This document shows, piece after piece, positions 8,233-16,752 of a DNA stretch of 35,093 bases. The position numbers and the translations under genes were made by a program. Under the pieces are notes generated by a model. It was not told the DNA's origin. It saw only the letters and a list, made by a program, of their open reading frames with translations, and made no database searches. The stretch is from NCBI GenBank assembly GCA_000824785.1, contig CCNB01000045.1:19860-54952 (forward strand). The letters run 5' to 3'. Source of the DNA: Mesorhizobium plurifarium (lineage in GTDB: Bacteria; Pseudomonadota; Alphaproteobacteria; Rhizobiales; Rhizobiaceae). How positions within the stretch are numbered: position 1 is the stretch's first letter; each line of letters starts with the position of its first letter.

Positions 8233-9106
8233 TGAACGCTCCATGCACGCCGTCGGCCACCAGGTTGACGCCGATCACCAGCGAGGCGATGGCGAGCGCA
8301 TCGAACAGCACCGTCCACCAGAAGCCGCCGCCGATCATGCCGTAATTGGAGGAGATCGACAGGCCCCAGTCTGGCGACGGCGGCTGGATGCCGAAGCCCA
8401 TGAAGGAGAGGGTCGCGACCGCGAAGATGGCATAGCCAAGCCGCACCGTCGTCTCGACCAGGATCGGCGGGATGACGTTGGGCAGGATCTCGACGAACAT
8501 CGTGTGCAGCGCGCCCTCGTGGCGCAGCTTTGCCGCGGCCACATAGTCGAGCTCGCGTTCGGCCAGCACCGCCGAACGCACCGTCCTGGCGATGATCGGC
8601 GCGAAGCTCAGGCCGATGACGACGATGACGGTGATCTTGGAAGTGCCCAGCGCGACGATGGCGAGCAGCGCGATGATCACCACCGGGATCGCCATGAAGG
8701 CTTCCAGCACGCGGCTGACGATGTCGTCGACAATGCCGCGGAAATAGCCGATGACGAGGCCGAGCGCGGTGCCGGCTATGGTCGCCAGGATAGTCGCCAG
8801 CGGCGCCACGGTGAGGATGTCGCGTGAGCCGACAATGACGCGCGAGAACACGTCGCGGCCGAGCTGGTCGGTGCCGAACCAGTGATTGGCCGCCGGCGGC
8901 GTCAGCGCATCGATGATGTCGCTGGCCAGCGGATCGTAGGGGACGAAGTGCTGGCCGAACAGCGCGCAGACGATCCAGAAGACAACGATGGCAAGCCCGG
9001 TCAGGAAGGTACCGGACCGTAGTAGCGAATGCAGCACTTCGCCCCAGGGACTGCGCTGTGCGGTGTCGGGCGTCGGCAGGCTGACAGGTGTGTCGGTGGC
9101 GCTCAT
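8225..9106 (-). CDS. ABC transporter permease, DppC/OppC type
   Basis: The 293-residue inner-membrane protein has an N-terminal cytoplasmic segment, a first membrane helix near 33-53 (GLAIVVFWIVCALFG), the DppC-type segment HWFGTDQLGRDVFSRVIVGSR near 83-103, and a five-helix BPD_transp_1 core. The ATPase-contacting EAA loop (YVAAAKLRHEGALHTMFVEIL) falls at about 198-218. It pairs with the DppB-like protein encoded just upstream. The start codon at 9106 overlaps the upstream stop as ATGA, which fixes the start and implies coupled translation. Confidence 0.94.
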   Translation of the reverse strand: MSATDTPVSLPTPDTAQRSPWGEVLHSLLRSGTFLTGLAIVVFWIVCALFGQHFVPYDPLASDIIDALTPPAANHWFGTDQLGRDVFSRVIVGSRDILTVAPLATILATIAGTALGLVIGYFRGIVDDIVSRVLEAFMAIPVVIIALLAIVALGTSKITVIVVIGLSFAPIIARTVRSAVLAERELDYVAAAKLRHEGALHTMFVEILPNVIPPILVETTVRLGYAIFAVATLSFMGFGIQPPSPDWGLSISSNYGMIGGGFWWTVLFDALAIASLVIGVNLVADGVHGAFND

Positions 9107-10056
9107 TGCTCTGCTCCCAGCCGGATGCGCGGATTGAGCACCGAATAGAGGAAGTCGGCGACCAACGTGGCCACCGCATAGACGATGCCGATGGTCAGGA
9201 TGCCGGCCTCGAGCATCGGGAAATCCTTGCCGCGCGCGGCGGTGAAGATCAGCGAGCCGATGCCCTGGTAACGGAACAAAGTCTCGATCACCACCAGGCC
9301 GCCGATGAGATAGCCGGTCTGGGTGGCGATCACGGTGATGGTCGGCAACAGCGCGTTGCGCAGCACATGGCGCCAGATCACCGTGCGCCACGGCAGGCCT
9401 TTGAGCACGGCCGTTCTCGTATAGTCGGAATCGAGTGCTTCGATCATGCCGGAGCGCGCCATGCGCGCGATGTAGCCGAACAGCACCAGGAACAGCGGCA
9501 GCGAGGGCAAGATGAGGTAGTAGAGCTGGGTGAAGAAGCCGGCGCCTTTCGGCCAGGCGGCGGCGATCGGTAGCCAGCGCAGCCACACCCCGAAGATCAG
9601 GATCAGGATGATGCCGGTGACGAACTCGGGCAGCACCGTGACCGACAGGCCGCCAAGGCTGATGATGCGGTCGAGCGGCCGGTTGAAATTGAGCGCTGCG
9701 ATCACGCCTCCTAGGATGCCGATCGGCACCACCAGCACGAAGGCGACCAGCGCCAGCTTCATCGAATTGCCAAGCGCATCGACGACGAAGGGCGCCACCG
9801 GCGCGCGGAATACATAGGACGTGCCCATGTCGCCATGCAGGAAGTTCCAGATCCAGCTTCCGTATTGGACGAGCAGCGGCCGATCGACGCCGAGCGAATG
9901 GTTGAGCGCATCCACCGCGCGCTGGTCGGCGAACGGCCCCAGGATGGCACGCCCGACATTGCCCGGCAGCACCTGGCCGCCGAGGAACACCATGACGCTG
10001 AGCAGGAACAGCGTGACGAGCGACAATGCCAGGCGCCGGACGAGGAAAGCTGGAAT
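9103..10056 (-). CDS. ABC transporter permease, DppB/OppB type, apparent ATT start
   Basis: The 317-residue inner-membrane permease opens with the standard DppB N-terminus (FLVRRLALSLVTLFLLSVMVF), continues with LGVDRPLLVQYGSWIWNFLHGDMGTSY, and carries an EAA-type loop at YTRTAVLKGLPWRTVIWRHVL. No ATG, GTG or TTG lies upstream of the FLVRRL segment. The frame opens after the previous gene's TAA, and the sequence reads TAAGGAG, then acgacgcc, then ATT. An AAGGAG site 8 bases before that ATT marks it as the likely initiator. Alternatives are CTG at 10032 or TTG at 10026, both of which remove conserved residues. It lies between the molybdoenzyme and the DppC-like gene. Confidence 0.9.
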   Translation of the reverse strand: MPAFLVRRLALSLVTLFLLSVMVFLGGQVLPGNVGRAILGPFADQRAVDALNHSLGVDRPLLVQYGSWIWNFLHGDMGTSYVFRAPVAPFVVDALGNSMKLALVAFVLVVPIGILGGVIAALNFNRPLDRIISLGGLSVTVLPEFVTGIILILIFGVWLRWLPIAAAWPKGAGFFTQLYYLILPSLPLFLVLFGYIARMARSGMIEALDSDYTRTAVLKGLPWRTVIWRHVLRNALLPTITVIATQTGYLIGGLVVIETLFRYQGIGSLIFTAARGKDFPMLEAGILTIGIVYAVATLVADFLYSVLNPRIRLGAEQ

Positions 10057-10068
10057 GGCGTCGTCTCC

Positions 10069-12423
10069 TTATGAAAGACCTTTGCGCCCAGACATGCCGG
10101 GCAAATCGGATAAATCAATAGTGGCAGGCGGATCGAAGGCTGTCACGGGCGGAACGGTTCCCGTAAACCGCGACACCTGAACCAGCGTCGAATTGCAGGT
10201 CGGCGACTGCGCAAGCCGCGACGTGCCGCGATCGGGCGTCAGCACATTCGGATTGCCGTGCTTTTCGAGGCCTTCCGGCTCGCCTGGCCGTGCCGGGTCG
10301 AACCAGGCTCCGGTCGGCAGTTGCACGACGCCGGGGATCAGGCTGTCGGTGAGCACGGCGCCGGCGAGGCACGATCCGCGCTCGTTGAAAACCTTGACCA
10401 CCGCGCCGTCCACGATGCCGCGTGCCGCCGCGTCCTTGCGATTGATCAGCAGCGGCGCGCGGCCCGCGACCTTGCTTGCCCGGCTGACCGACCCGTGGTC
10501 GTACTGGCTGTGCAGCTTGTCGGCCGGCTGCGGCGACAACAGATGCAAGGGAAACCGTTCGGCAAGGTTCTCATTGCCGAGCCATTCGCGCGGCTCGCGC
10601 CAGACGGCGTGGCCGGGACAGTCGTCATAGCCGAAGGACTCGATCGTCGCCGAGAACAGCTCAATGCGCCCGGACGGCGTCGCCAACGGATGCCGCCCTG
10701 GATCGGCGCGGAACGCGCCAAGGAAGGTCTGCGACGTCACCGAGCGCGCAAGGTCGGCATGGCCGTCCTGCCAGAAGCGCTCGAAGGGCGGCATCTCCAC
10801 GCCGACAGCATTGGCATTCTCTACCGCCTGGCCGTAGAGATGGCGGATCCATTCGTCGGCGCCGCGTCCTTCGGTGAAGGCTTCGTTTGTATCTAGGCGC
10901 GCGGCGAGGTCGGCGAAGATGGCAAAGTCGTCGCGCGCCTCCTGGAACGGCTCGATCGCCTGCTTCATGGCGACGATGAGGTTCTCGCGGTTCGAGAAGG
11001 CGAGGTCATTGCGTTCCAGCGGCGTCGTCACCGGCAGCACAATGTCGGCGTGACGCGCCGTCGCCGTCCAGAATTGCTCGTTGACGATCACAGTCTCGGG
11101 TCGCTGCCAGGCCTCGACCAGGCGGTTGAGGTCCTGATGGTGATGGAACGGATTGCCACCGGCCCAGTACACGAGCCTGATGTCGGGATAGGTCAGCCTG
11201 GCGCCGTTGAAGTCGAACGATCCACCGGGATTGAGCAGCAGGTCGGCCATGCGCGCGACCGGGATGAAATGCGCCACGGCATTCCTGCCCTGCGGCACCG
11301 ACGGCCAGCGGAACCCCATCTCCGGCCTGCCGGCGCCATTCGTTGACGAATAGCCGAAGCCGATGCCGCCGCCCGGGAGTCCGATCTGCCCGAGCAGCGC
11401 GGCCAGCGTGATCGCCGCCCAGTAGGGCTGCTCGCCATGATCGGCGCGCTGCAGCGACCAGCTGACCATCAGCATGGTGCGGTTGGCGGCCATGTCGCGG
11501 CCGAGCGCATCGATCGTCGCCGCGTCGACGCCGCTGAGTTTCGCCGCCCACGCCGGGTCCTTCGGCTGGCCGTCGCTTTGGCCTAGTATGTAGGCGCGCA
11601 CCGTCTCGAAGCCGGTGCAGTAGCGCGCCAGGAACGGCTCGTCGTGCAGTCCTTCGTGGATCAGCACATGGCAAAGCGCCAGCATCGCGGCGGTGTCGCT
11701 GTTCGGCCTGAGCGGCAGCCATTCGGTCTCGACGCCGCGCGGCGCGTCGTCGCGCACCGGCGAGACGCTGACCAGCCGCGCGCCATTGGCGACCGCGTTG
11801 CGCAAAGCCGTCGACGCCTCGTGCCGGGCCGAGCCGCCGCCTTGTACCTGCGTGTTGCGCCACGGCAGCCCGCCAAAGGCGACGATCAGCTTGGCGTGCC
11901 GCTCGATCCCGTCCCAGGTGGTGTGGTTGCCGGTCAGCGCGTCGGTGCTGCCCAGCACATGCGGCAGGATGATCTCGGCCGCGCCATAGGAATAGCTCAG
12001 CACCGACCCGGTATAGCCGCCGATCGTGTTGAGGAAGCGGTGGACCTGGCCCTGCGCATGGTGGAAGCGTCCCGCGCTCGCCCATCCATATGAGCCCGCA
12101 TAGATCGCGCTGTTGCCATGCGTCGAGCGAACGCGCTCCAGCTCCGCCGCGACGATGTCGAGCGCGGTTTCCCAGGAGACTTCGACGAAGGGTTCGTCGA
12201 CGCGCCTGCTTGCCTGGCTGGACCTGTTTCCCTCCAGCCAGCCGCGCCTGATGGCCGGGCGGGCGACGCGCAACTCGCCCTGCACCGTGCCGAGCATCGA
12301 CCGGCCGATCGGCGACGGGTCGGGATCGCCGCTCCATGGCTCGACGCCGACGAGCCGGCCGTTCTCGGCGCGGACCTCGTAGGTCCCCCAATGCATTGTG
12401 GTGAGCAGGGTAGCGGTTCCCAT
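10069..12423 (-). CDS. BisC/DMSO reductase-family molybdopterin oxidoreductase, cytoplasmic
   Basis: The protein is about 784 residues and belongs to the type III DMSO reductase family (BisC, DorA, TorA), which reduces S- or N-oxides at a bis-molybdopterin guanine dinucleotide centre. GSYGWASAGRFHHAQ (near 110-124) matches the active-site loop. The tyrosine of YGW (Tyr112) corresponds to DMSO reductase Tyr114, which TorA lacks. YSYGAAE near 144-150 supplies the molybdenum-ligand serine (about Ser145). No N-terminal Cys cluster or Tat signal is present, so it should be cytoplasmic like BisC. Starts at 12396, 12435 and 12471 (GTG) are also possible; 12423 best fits relatives. It probably acts on a compound imported by the flanking transporter; TMAO is one candidate given the nearby tmm. 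Confidence 0.88.
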   Translation of the reverse strand: MGTATLLTTMHWGTYEVRAENGRLVGVEPWSGDPDPSPIGRSMLGTVQGELRVARPAIRRGWLEGNRSSQASRRVDEPFVEVSWETALDIVAAELERVRSTHGNSAIYAGSYGWASAGRFHHAQGQVHRFLNTIGGYTGSVLSYSYGAAEIILPHVLGSTDALTGNHTTWDGIERHAKLIVAFGGLPWRNTQVQGGGSARHEASTALRNAVANGARLVSVSPVRDDAPRGVETEWLPLRPNSDTAAMLALCHVLIHEGLHDEPFLARYCTGFETVRAYILGQSDGQPKDPAWAAKLSGVDAATIDALGRDMAANRTMLMVSWSLQRADHGEQPYWAAITLAALLGQIGLPGGGIGFGYSSTNGAGRPEMGFRWPSVPQGRNAVAHFIPVARMADLLLNPGGSFDFNGARLTYPDIRLVYWAGGNPFHHHQDLNRLVEAWQRPETVIVNEQFWTATARHADIVLPVTTPLERNDLAFSNRENLIVAMKQAIEPFQEARDDFAIFADLAARLDTNEAFTEGRGADEWIRHLYGQAVENANAVGVEMPPFERFWQDGHADLARSVTSQTFLGAFRADPGRHPLATPSGRIELFSATIESFGYDDCPGHAVWREPREWLGNENLAERFPLHLLSPQPADKLHSQYDHGSVSRASKVAGRAPLLINRKDAAARGIVDGAVVKVFNERGSCLAGAVLTDSLIPGVVQLPTGAWFDPARPGEPEGLEKHGNPNVLTPDRGTSRLAQSPTCNSTLVQVSRFTGTVPPVTAFDPPATIDLSDLPGMSGRKGLS

Positions 12424-12490
12424 GGGTCGCATCATCCCGCTACGGCCATCTACGGGCAAGGCGTTTGGCACCCTGTCGCGCTTGGCCGCG

Positions 12491-12519
12491 AAGCGCCAGC
12501 CCTTTCGAAGCCGGCGCTT
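12491..12519. terminator. Stem-loop between second binding protein and molybdoenzyme genes
   Basis: AAGCGCC (12491-12497) pairs with GGCGCTT (12513-12519), with partly complementary bases inside. No T-run follows on the minus strand, so it is more likely an mRNA-processing or attenuating stem favouring the upstream binding-protein message than a full terminator. Confidence 0.3.
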
Positions 12520-12542
12520 GCGGGATTACGCTTGCCTCATGC

Positions 12543-14204
12543 TCAGCCTTTCGACGCCTTGTCGAGGAACAGCTGCGACATGGCGGTGGGCTGCACGCCG
12601 GCCACGCCTTTCGCCGTCGCCGTCAGGTAGTCGTAGAAATAGCCGAAGATCACCGGCGTTTCCTCGAGCAGCAGCTTCTGGATCTTGCCGGCGTCGGCCT
12701 TCTGCGCCTCGAGATCGAGGGCGGCGATATAGCTTGTCGCCAGTTGATCGTAGTCCTTGTTCTTGAAATGCGCGGCGTTCCAGGTGCCGTCGCTCTTCAA
12801 GGGCGCCGCGAGATAGACGTTGGGCACGCCGCGGTGGCCGTAATCGGTGATGCCCATCGCCGAATCCAGCCAGTTCGACTTGCCGAACACGGCATCGCCG
12901 TAATAGGCGCTCTGGTCGAGGATGTTGAGCTCGAGCTCGATGCCGATTTCCTTGACCCAGTTCTGGATGAGCTGAGCGTATTCCGGGATTTCCAGGTAAC
13001 GCTCGGTGGTCAGCGTCATCTTGAAGCCTTGAGCGAGGCCGGCCGCTTCCATCAACTGCTTGGCCTGGGCGATATCCTGCTTGCGCTGCGGCACGCTGGT
13101 GTCGGTCGAAGGGTAGACGGCGGCGAACGGGCTGTCATTGCCGAGCGCCGAGCGTCCCTTCATCAGGCCGGCGGCGAGCTTCTCGCGGTCGAGGCAGAGC
13201 GCGATGGCGCGGCGCACGCGGGCATCCTTCGTCGGGCCTTCGTCGCAATGCATATGCAGCTGCTGATGCGCCGACGACTTCAGGCTGATGATGTCGACAT
13301 TCGGGTCGTTGAGCACGGCGACACCCGCCAGCACCGGCATCTGGTTGATGATGTCGATCTGGCCGCCCTGCAGCGCCAGGATCTGCGGCTGGATGTCGGT
13401 GAAGAAGGTGAATTCGGTGCGGTCCGGCAGAGCCTTCTCGCCCCAGTAATCGTCATTGCGCACGAAGGAGGCGCCGACCTTGGGTGTGTATTTCTCGATC
13501 TTGAACGGCCCGGTGCCGTCGAAGCTCTGTTCGTAACCGCCCTTGTAGCTCGCCGGGATGATGACGGCGTTGTAGTTGTCGGACGACAGCATGTAGGGGA
13601 AGTTGCCGTTCGGCGCGTCGAGGTGGAATTCGACGGTGTAGTCGTCGACCTTCTTCGAAGCGCCCTTCTGCAGGATGCCGGTGAACACCGACAGCGCGTT
13701 GGACGAATTGGCCGGATCGGCGAGACGGTCGATGCTGGCGACCACGTCGTCGGCCTTCATCTCGCCGCCTGAATGGAATTTCACGCCCTTGCGCAGCTTG
13801 AAGGTCCACACCGTGCCGTCGGTGTTGGGCGACCAGCTCTCGGCCAGCGCCGGCTTCAGAACGAGGTCCGGACCATCGACGCAAAGGAACTCGGCGACCT
13901 GCTGCATGACGAGCAGGCCGCCGGCGTCGGCGATGGTGACCGGGTCGATCGCGGCGGCCGGCACGCTGCTGCCGACGCGGATGGTGGCGCCGGGCGCGCC
14001 GGCGCGCGCGAGCGAGGGCGCGGCGCCGAAACCGGCGGCCATGCCGATGCGGCCGAGCAGCGGCAGCGACAGGCCGAGCAGGCTGCCGTGGCGCACGAAT
14101 TCGCGGCGGCTGATGCGGCCGTCGACCAGGCCGTCGATGAGATGGTTTTCGAGCGGCGTACGCCCGCGGCGGAGGAGATCGAGAATGCGGTAGTTCTTGC
14201 TCAT
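12543..14204 (-). CDS. Peptide/opine-type ABC substrate-binding protein, Tat-exported (copy 2)
   Basis: This 553-residue SBP family 5 protein is paralogous to the one at 3402-5060. It shares the 32-residue leader, the twin-arginine motif SRREFVRHG (Arg33-Arg34), the signature TVWTFKLRKGVKFH, and long matching stretches such as YTPKVGA and YWGEKALPDR. It presumably delivers a related ligand to the same permeases. It lies upstream of the molybdoenzyme and transporter genes on the same strand and downstream of the enolase pair. The ATG at 14204 is preceded by AAAGGG and gives the same leader as copy 1; the much longer frame reaching 15308 is antisense-type read-through across an unrelated gene. 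Confidence 0.92.
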   Translation of the reverse strand: MSKNYRILDLLRRGRTPLENHLIDGLVDGRISRREFVRHGSLLGLSLPLLGRIGMAAGFGAAPSLARAGAPGATIRVGSSVPAAAIDPVTIADAGGLLVMQQVAEFLCVDGPDLVLKPALAESWSPNTDGTVWTFKLRKGVKFHSGGEMKADDVVASIDRLADPANSSNALSVFTGILQKGASKKVDDYTVEFHLDAPNGNFPYMLSSDNYNAVIIPASYKGGYEQSFDGTGPFKIEKYTPKVGASFVRNDDYWGEKALPDRTEFTFFTDIQPQILALQGGQIDIINQMPVLAGVAVLNDPNVDIISLKSSAHQQLHMHCDEGPTKDARVRRAIALCLDREKLAAGLMKGRSALGNDSPFAAVYPSTDTSVPQRKQDIAQAKQLMEAAGLAQGFKMTLTTERYLEIPEYAQLIQNWVKEIGIELELNILDQSAYYGDAVFGKSNWLDSAMGITDYGHRGVPNVYLAAPLKSDGTWNAAHFKNKDYDQLATSYIAALDLEAQKADAGKIQKLLLEETPVIFGYFYDYLTATAKGVAGVQPTAMSQLFLDKASKG

Positions 14205-14440
14205 GGGTCTAGGCCCTTTCCCCAGTTGTTGTGGTTGGCGGGTGCATTCAATTTGCGAGTTCCATGGAGTTCTCCGGTCCAGGCACTCAGTATCGGTCGA
14301 TGTACAGTAGCATGCGGTTCCGACTGGTCCATCCGCTCGTTGGGACGGAAAAGTCAGATTTTCTTGATGAATTGTCTGTCGGCCAGGCGACTTGTGGCCG
14401 CCTTTTTCCAGATAAGTCCTGCTAGCTTTTCGACATCCTC
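14205..14440. other. 236-bp non-coding gap upstream of second binding protein
   Basis: No gene is seen here. On the minus strand TGGACC, 16 bp, TACTGT is a weak promoter-like pair near 14330-14303, and the GC-rich stretch at 14388-14404 can form a small imperfect stem. There is no strong terminator, so partial read-through from the enolase genes into the binding-protein gene is likely. Confidence 0.3.
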
Positions 14441-15625
14441 CTAATTCAGCGGCAGTCTGCGGTAGGTCCCGGGCTTTTCCGGGTCGTGATATTTGTTGCA
14501 AGCACCGTTCTCGACGAAGTCGCGGTGGCAGGCGGCAAGCCTTTCCCGCGACAGTGTGACCCCGAGGCCATGCCCTTCCGGCACCGGCACAGTGTTGTTC
14601 TTCGGCGTAAACGGACCTTCCTCGATGATGTCCATCGGCTGCATGCGAAACAGCGACTGGTTGGGCTCCCTGATCCAGCCGAGCGCGGCGCACAGATGCA
14701 GGTAGCAGGCGCTGCCGATGCCGGTGTCGCCGCTGTAGCACCAGTAGTCGATGCCGGCATGCTCGCAGGCGCCGACGAAGCGCAGCATGCGGTTGATGCC
14801 GCCATGCGCCGTCGGGTTGCCGACGAAAGCGTCCGGCACCTTCAGCTCCATGGCGCGGGCGATGTCGATGTTGTGGGTCGAGAACGGTATCGAGGTGTGG
14901 CGGCGCAGCTCGCGCATCTCCTCGATGGTCGCTACCGGGTCCTCCCAGTTGCGCACGCCGAGCTCTTCCAGTGGCCGCGCCAATTGTCTGGCCGTGGCCA
15001 GCGAATAGGCCTGGTTGGAATCGATGCGGATCATCGCATCGTCGCCGAGCCTCTTGCGGATCAGCTCGACCATCTTCATTGAAACTTTGGGATCGTGCGT
15101 TGAGAACTTGCCTTCGAAGAAGGTCGTGCCGTGGCGCTCGTTGAGCTCGACGCAATAGTCGGCGACCTCTTCCGGTGTCTTCTCGCCTTTCACCTTGGCG
15201 CCGTCGCCGCGCAGCGAGAAATAATCGGTGAAGGGAATGTCCTTGCGCACCGCGCCGCCGAGCAATTGGTAGAGCGGCTGCTTCCACGCCTTGCCCCGCA
15301 GGTCCCATAGCGCCATTTCGATGGCGCCGAAGGCCATGATGCGGGTGCGGTCGTTGATCGATTGCACGCCGCTCCAGAAGGGCAGGCAGACTTCCTCCGC
15401 GCCGGCGATGTCGAAGGCGTCCCGGCCATTGAGTCTCGGCGCCAGCACGTCGTTGATGATGGCCGCCGCGCCCGGCGTCGGCGCCTCGCCGATGCCGGTG
15501 AGCCCGTCCTCGGTCTCGACCTCGACGATGGTCGGCGAGAAGCCGTCGAGCTCGCCGAAGACCCAGACGTAAGGCGCTTCCAGCCTGTAGTTGATCGGGG
15601 TTGCCTTGACGCGCCTGATCTTCAT
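14441..15625 (-). CDS. Enolase-superfamily protein, glucarate dehydratase-like but lacking the catalytic dyad
   Basis: The 394-residue protein has the enolase N-terminal capping domain (1-125) and TIM barrel (about 145-385). Metal ligands read as Asp202 (IDSNQ), Glu228 (NWEDP) and Asn252 (STHN), an Asp-Glu-Asn set like glucarate dehydratase. Lys173 (EGKF) is the likely base on the second strand, with Glu171 where a KxK motif would have lysine. The segments aligned by eye to the His-Asp dyad read VGNPTAHGG (266-274) and WCYSGDTG (295-302), without the expected His. It may therefore catalyse a different proton abstraction. Its ATG follows the upstream enolase stop after one base (TGACATG), so the two are tightly coupled. 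Confidence 0.82.
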   Translation of the reverse strand: MKIRRVKATPINYRLEAPYVWVFGELDGFSPTIVEVETEDGLTGIGEAPTPGAAAIINDVLAPRLNGRDAFDIAGAEEVCLPFWSGVQSINDRTRIMAFGAIEMALWDLRGKAWKQPLYQLLGGAVRKDIPFTDYFSLRGDGAKVKGEKTPEEVADYCVELNERHGTTFFEGKFSTHDPKVSMKMVELIRKRLGDDAMIRIDSNQAYSLATARQLARPLEELGVRNWEDPVATIEEMRELRRHTSIPFSTHNIDIARAMELKVPDAFVGNPTAHGGINRMLRFVGACEHAGIDYWCYSGDTGIGSACYLHLCAALGWIREPNQSLFRMQPMDIIEEGPFTPKNNTVPVPEGHGLGVTLSRERLAACHRDFVENGACNKYHDPEKPGTYRRLPLN

Positions 15626-15626
15626 G

Positions 15627-16730
15627 TCAGCCGATCTCGAAGAAGGGCTCGCCGAGCAGGCCGGGGTCGACATCGATGCCAAGGCCGGGGCCGTCCGGAA
15701 TGCCCATATGGCTGCCCGTCACCGGCGGCGCGTTCTTGGCCGTGCGGACCGTCACCCATTCGTGGAAGGCGATGGCGTGCAGCCGGCGTTCCGCCGGTGT
15801 CGACAGCGACAGATGCGCCATCGCCGCGGTATCGATCTCGGCGCCGCCGGTGTCCTCCACCGTGATCATGAAGCCGAGATCGACGGCGACGTCGCGGATC
15901 AGCCGGGTCTGCGTCACGCCGCCCAGCCGCGAGATCTTCAGCGTCAATCCGTCGGCGGCGCCGCGGCGATGGATCTCCAGCATCTCGCCGAGCGACGTGA
16001 CGGATTCGTCCAGCACCATCGGCTTGTCGAGCATGCGGCGCACCGACATGTTCTCATCGAGCGTCGTGCAAGGCTGCTCGAATGTGTAGTCGATGCCGCG
16101 CGTGGCATCGGCGAACTGCCGCGCCTGGTAAGGCGTCCAGCCGGCATTGGCGTCGCAGAAGATCACCGTGCCTTTCGGCACGGCAGCGGCTACCGTCGTC
16201 ACCCGCTCGATGTCGTCATGCACGTTGCCGCCGACCTTGACCTGCAGGCGCCGGCAGCCCTCGGAAATGATCCGCTTGGCCAAAGCCGCCATCTGATCGA
16301 GCGTGCCGTGGGTGACGACCCGGTAGGTTTCCGCCATGTCGCTTTCGCGGCCGCCGAGCATGGTCACCAGCGGCACGTCGGCGGCGCGGGCGGCGAGGTC
16401 CCAGCACGCCATGTCGAGCGCCGACTTGATGTAGGGGTGGCCCTTGAACACGGTGTCCATCAGCCGGACGATGCCGGCGAACCCGCGCGGGTCATGGCCG
16501 ATGAGATGCGGCGCGATCTCCGGCACGCCCGCGCGTGCTCCCGCCGGGAAGGCGGCCGAGTAGAAATTGCCGAGCGGCGCCATCTCGCCCCAACCGGTCA
16601 GGCCGCTGTCGGAGGTGATGGCGACGATCACCGCGTCGAAGCAATCGGCGACGCGCCCCTTGGACATGCGGTAGGGCCCGTCCACGAAGGGCTGCACGAC
16701 ATGATAGGCCTTGATGCTCTTGATCTTCAC
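15627..16730 (-). CDS. Enolase-superfamily epimerase/racemase-like protein (betaine epimerase-like)
   Basis: The 367-residue enolase fold has Lys165 in RLQVKVGG, metal ligands Asp193 (CDANAG), Glu219 (FEQPC) and Asp241 (LDES), and Lys265 in LKISRLGG. Lysines on the second and sixth strands are typical of the muconate-lactonising-enzyme subgroup, which includes racemases. The KxG form, the EQPC motif and the start VVQPFVDGPYRMSKG resemble hydroxyproline-betaine 2-epimerase (HpbD), from memory. An N-methylated amino acid or betaine substrate would suit the transporter and amine-oxidation genes nearby, but this is inference. The start is GTG at 16730; no ATG gives the conserved KIKSIKAYH opening. 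Confidence 0.82.
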   Translation of the reverse strand: MKIKSIKAYHVVQPFVDGPYRMSKGRVADCFDAVIVAITSDSGLTGWGEMAPLGNFYSAAFPAGARAGVPEIAPHLIGHDPRGFAGIVRLMDTVFKGHPYIKSALDMACWDLAARAADVPLVTMLGGRESDMAETYRVVTHGTLDQMAALAKRIISEGCRRLQVKVGGNVHDDIERVTTVAAAVPKGTVIFCDANAGWTPYQARQFADATRGIDYTFEQPCTTLDENMSVRRMLDKPMVLDESVTSLGEMLEIHRRGAADGLTLKISRLGGVTQTRLIRDVAVDLGFMITVEDTGGAEIDTAAMAHLSLSTPAERRLHAIAFHEWVTVRTAKNAPPVTGSHMGIPDGPGLGIDVDPGLLGEPFFEIG

Positions 16731-16752
16731 TTTGCCGTCGTCCGCTTGTCGG

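Noticed and set aside
14205..15308. A 921-residue open frame that would extend the second binding protein far upstream
   Set aside because: The extra residues are low-complexity, Arg-rich out-of-frame translation of the enolase gene. The paralogous binding protein and the ribosome site place the start at 14204.
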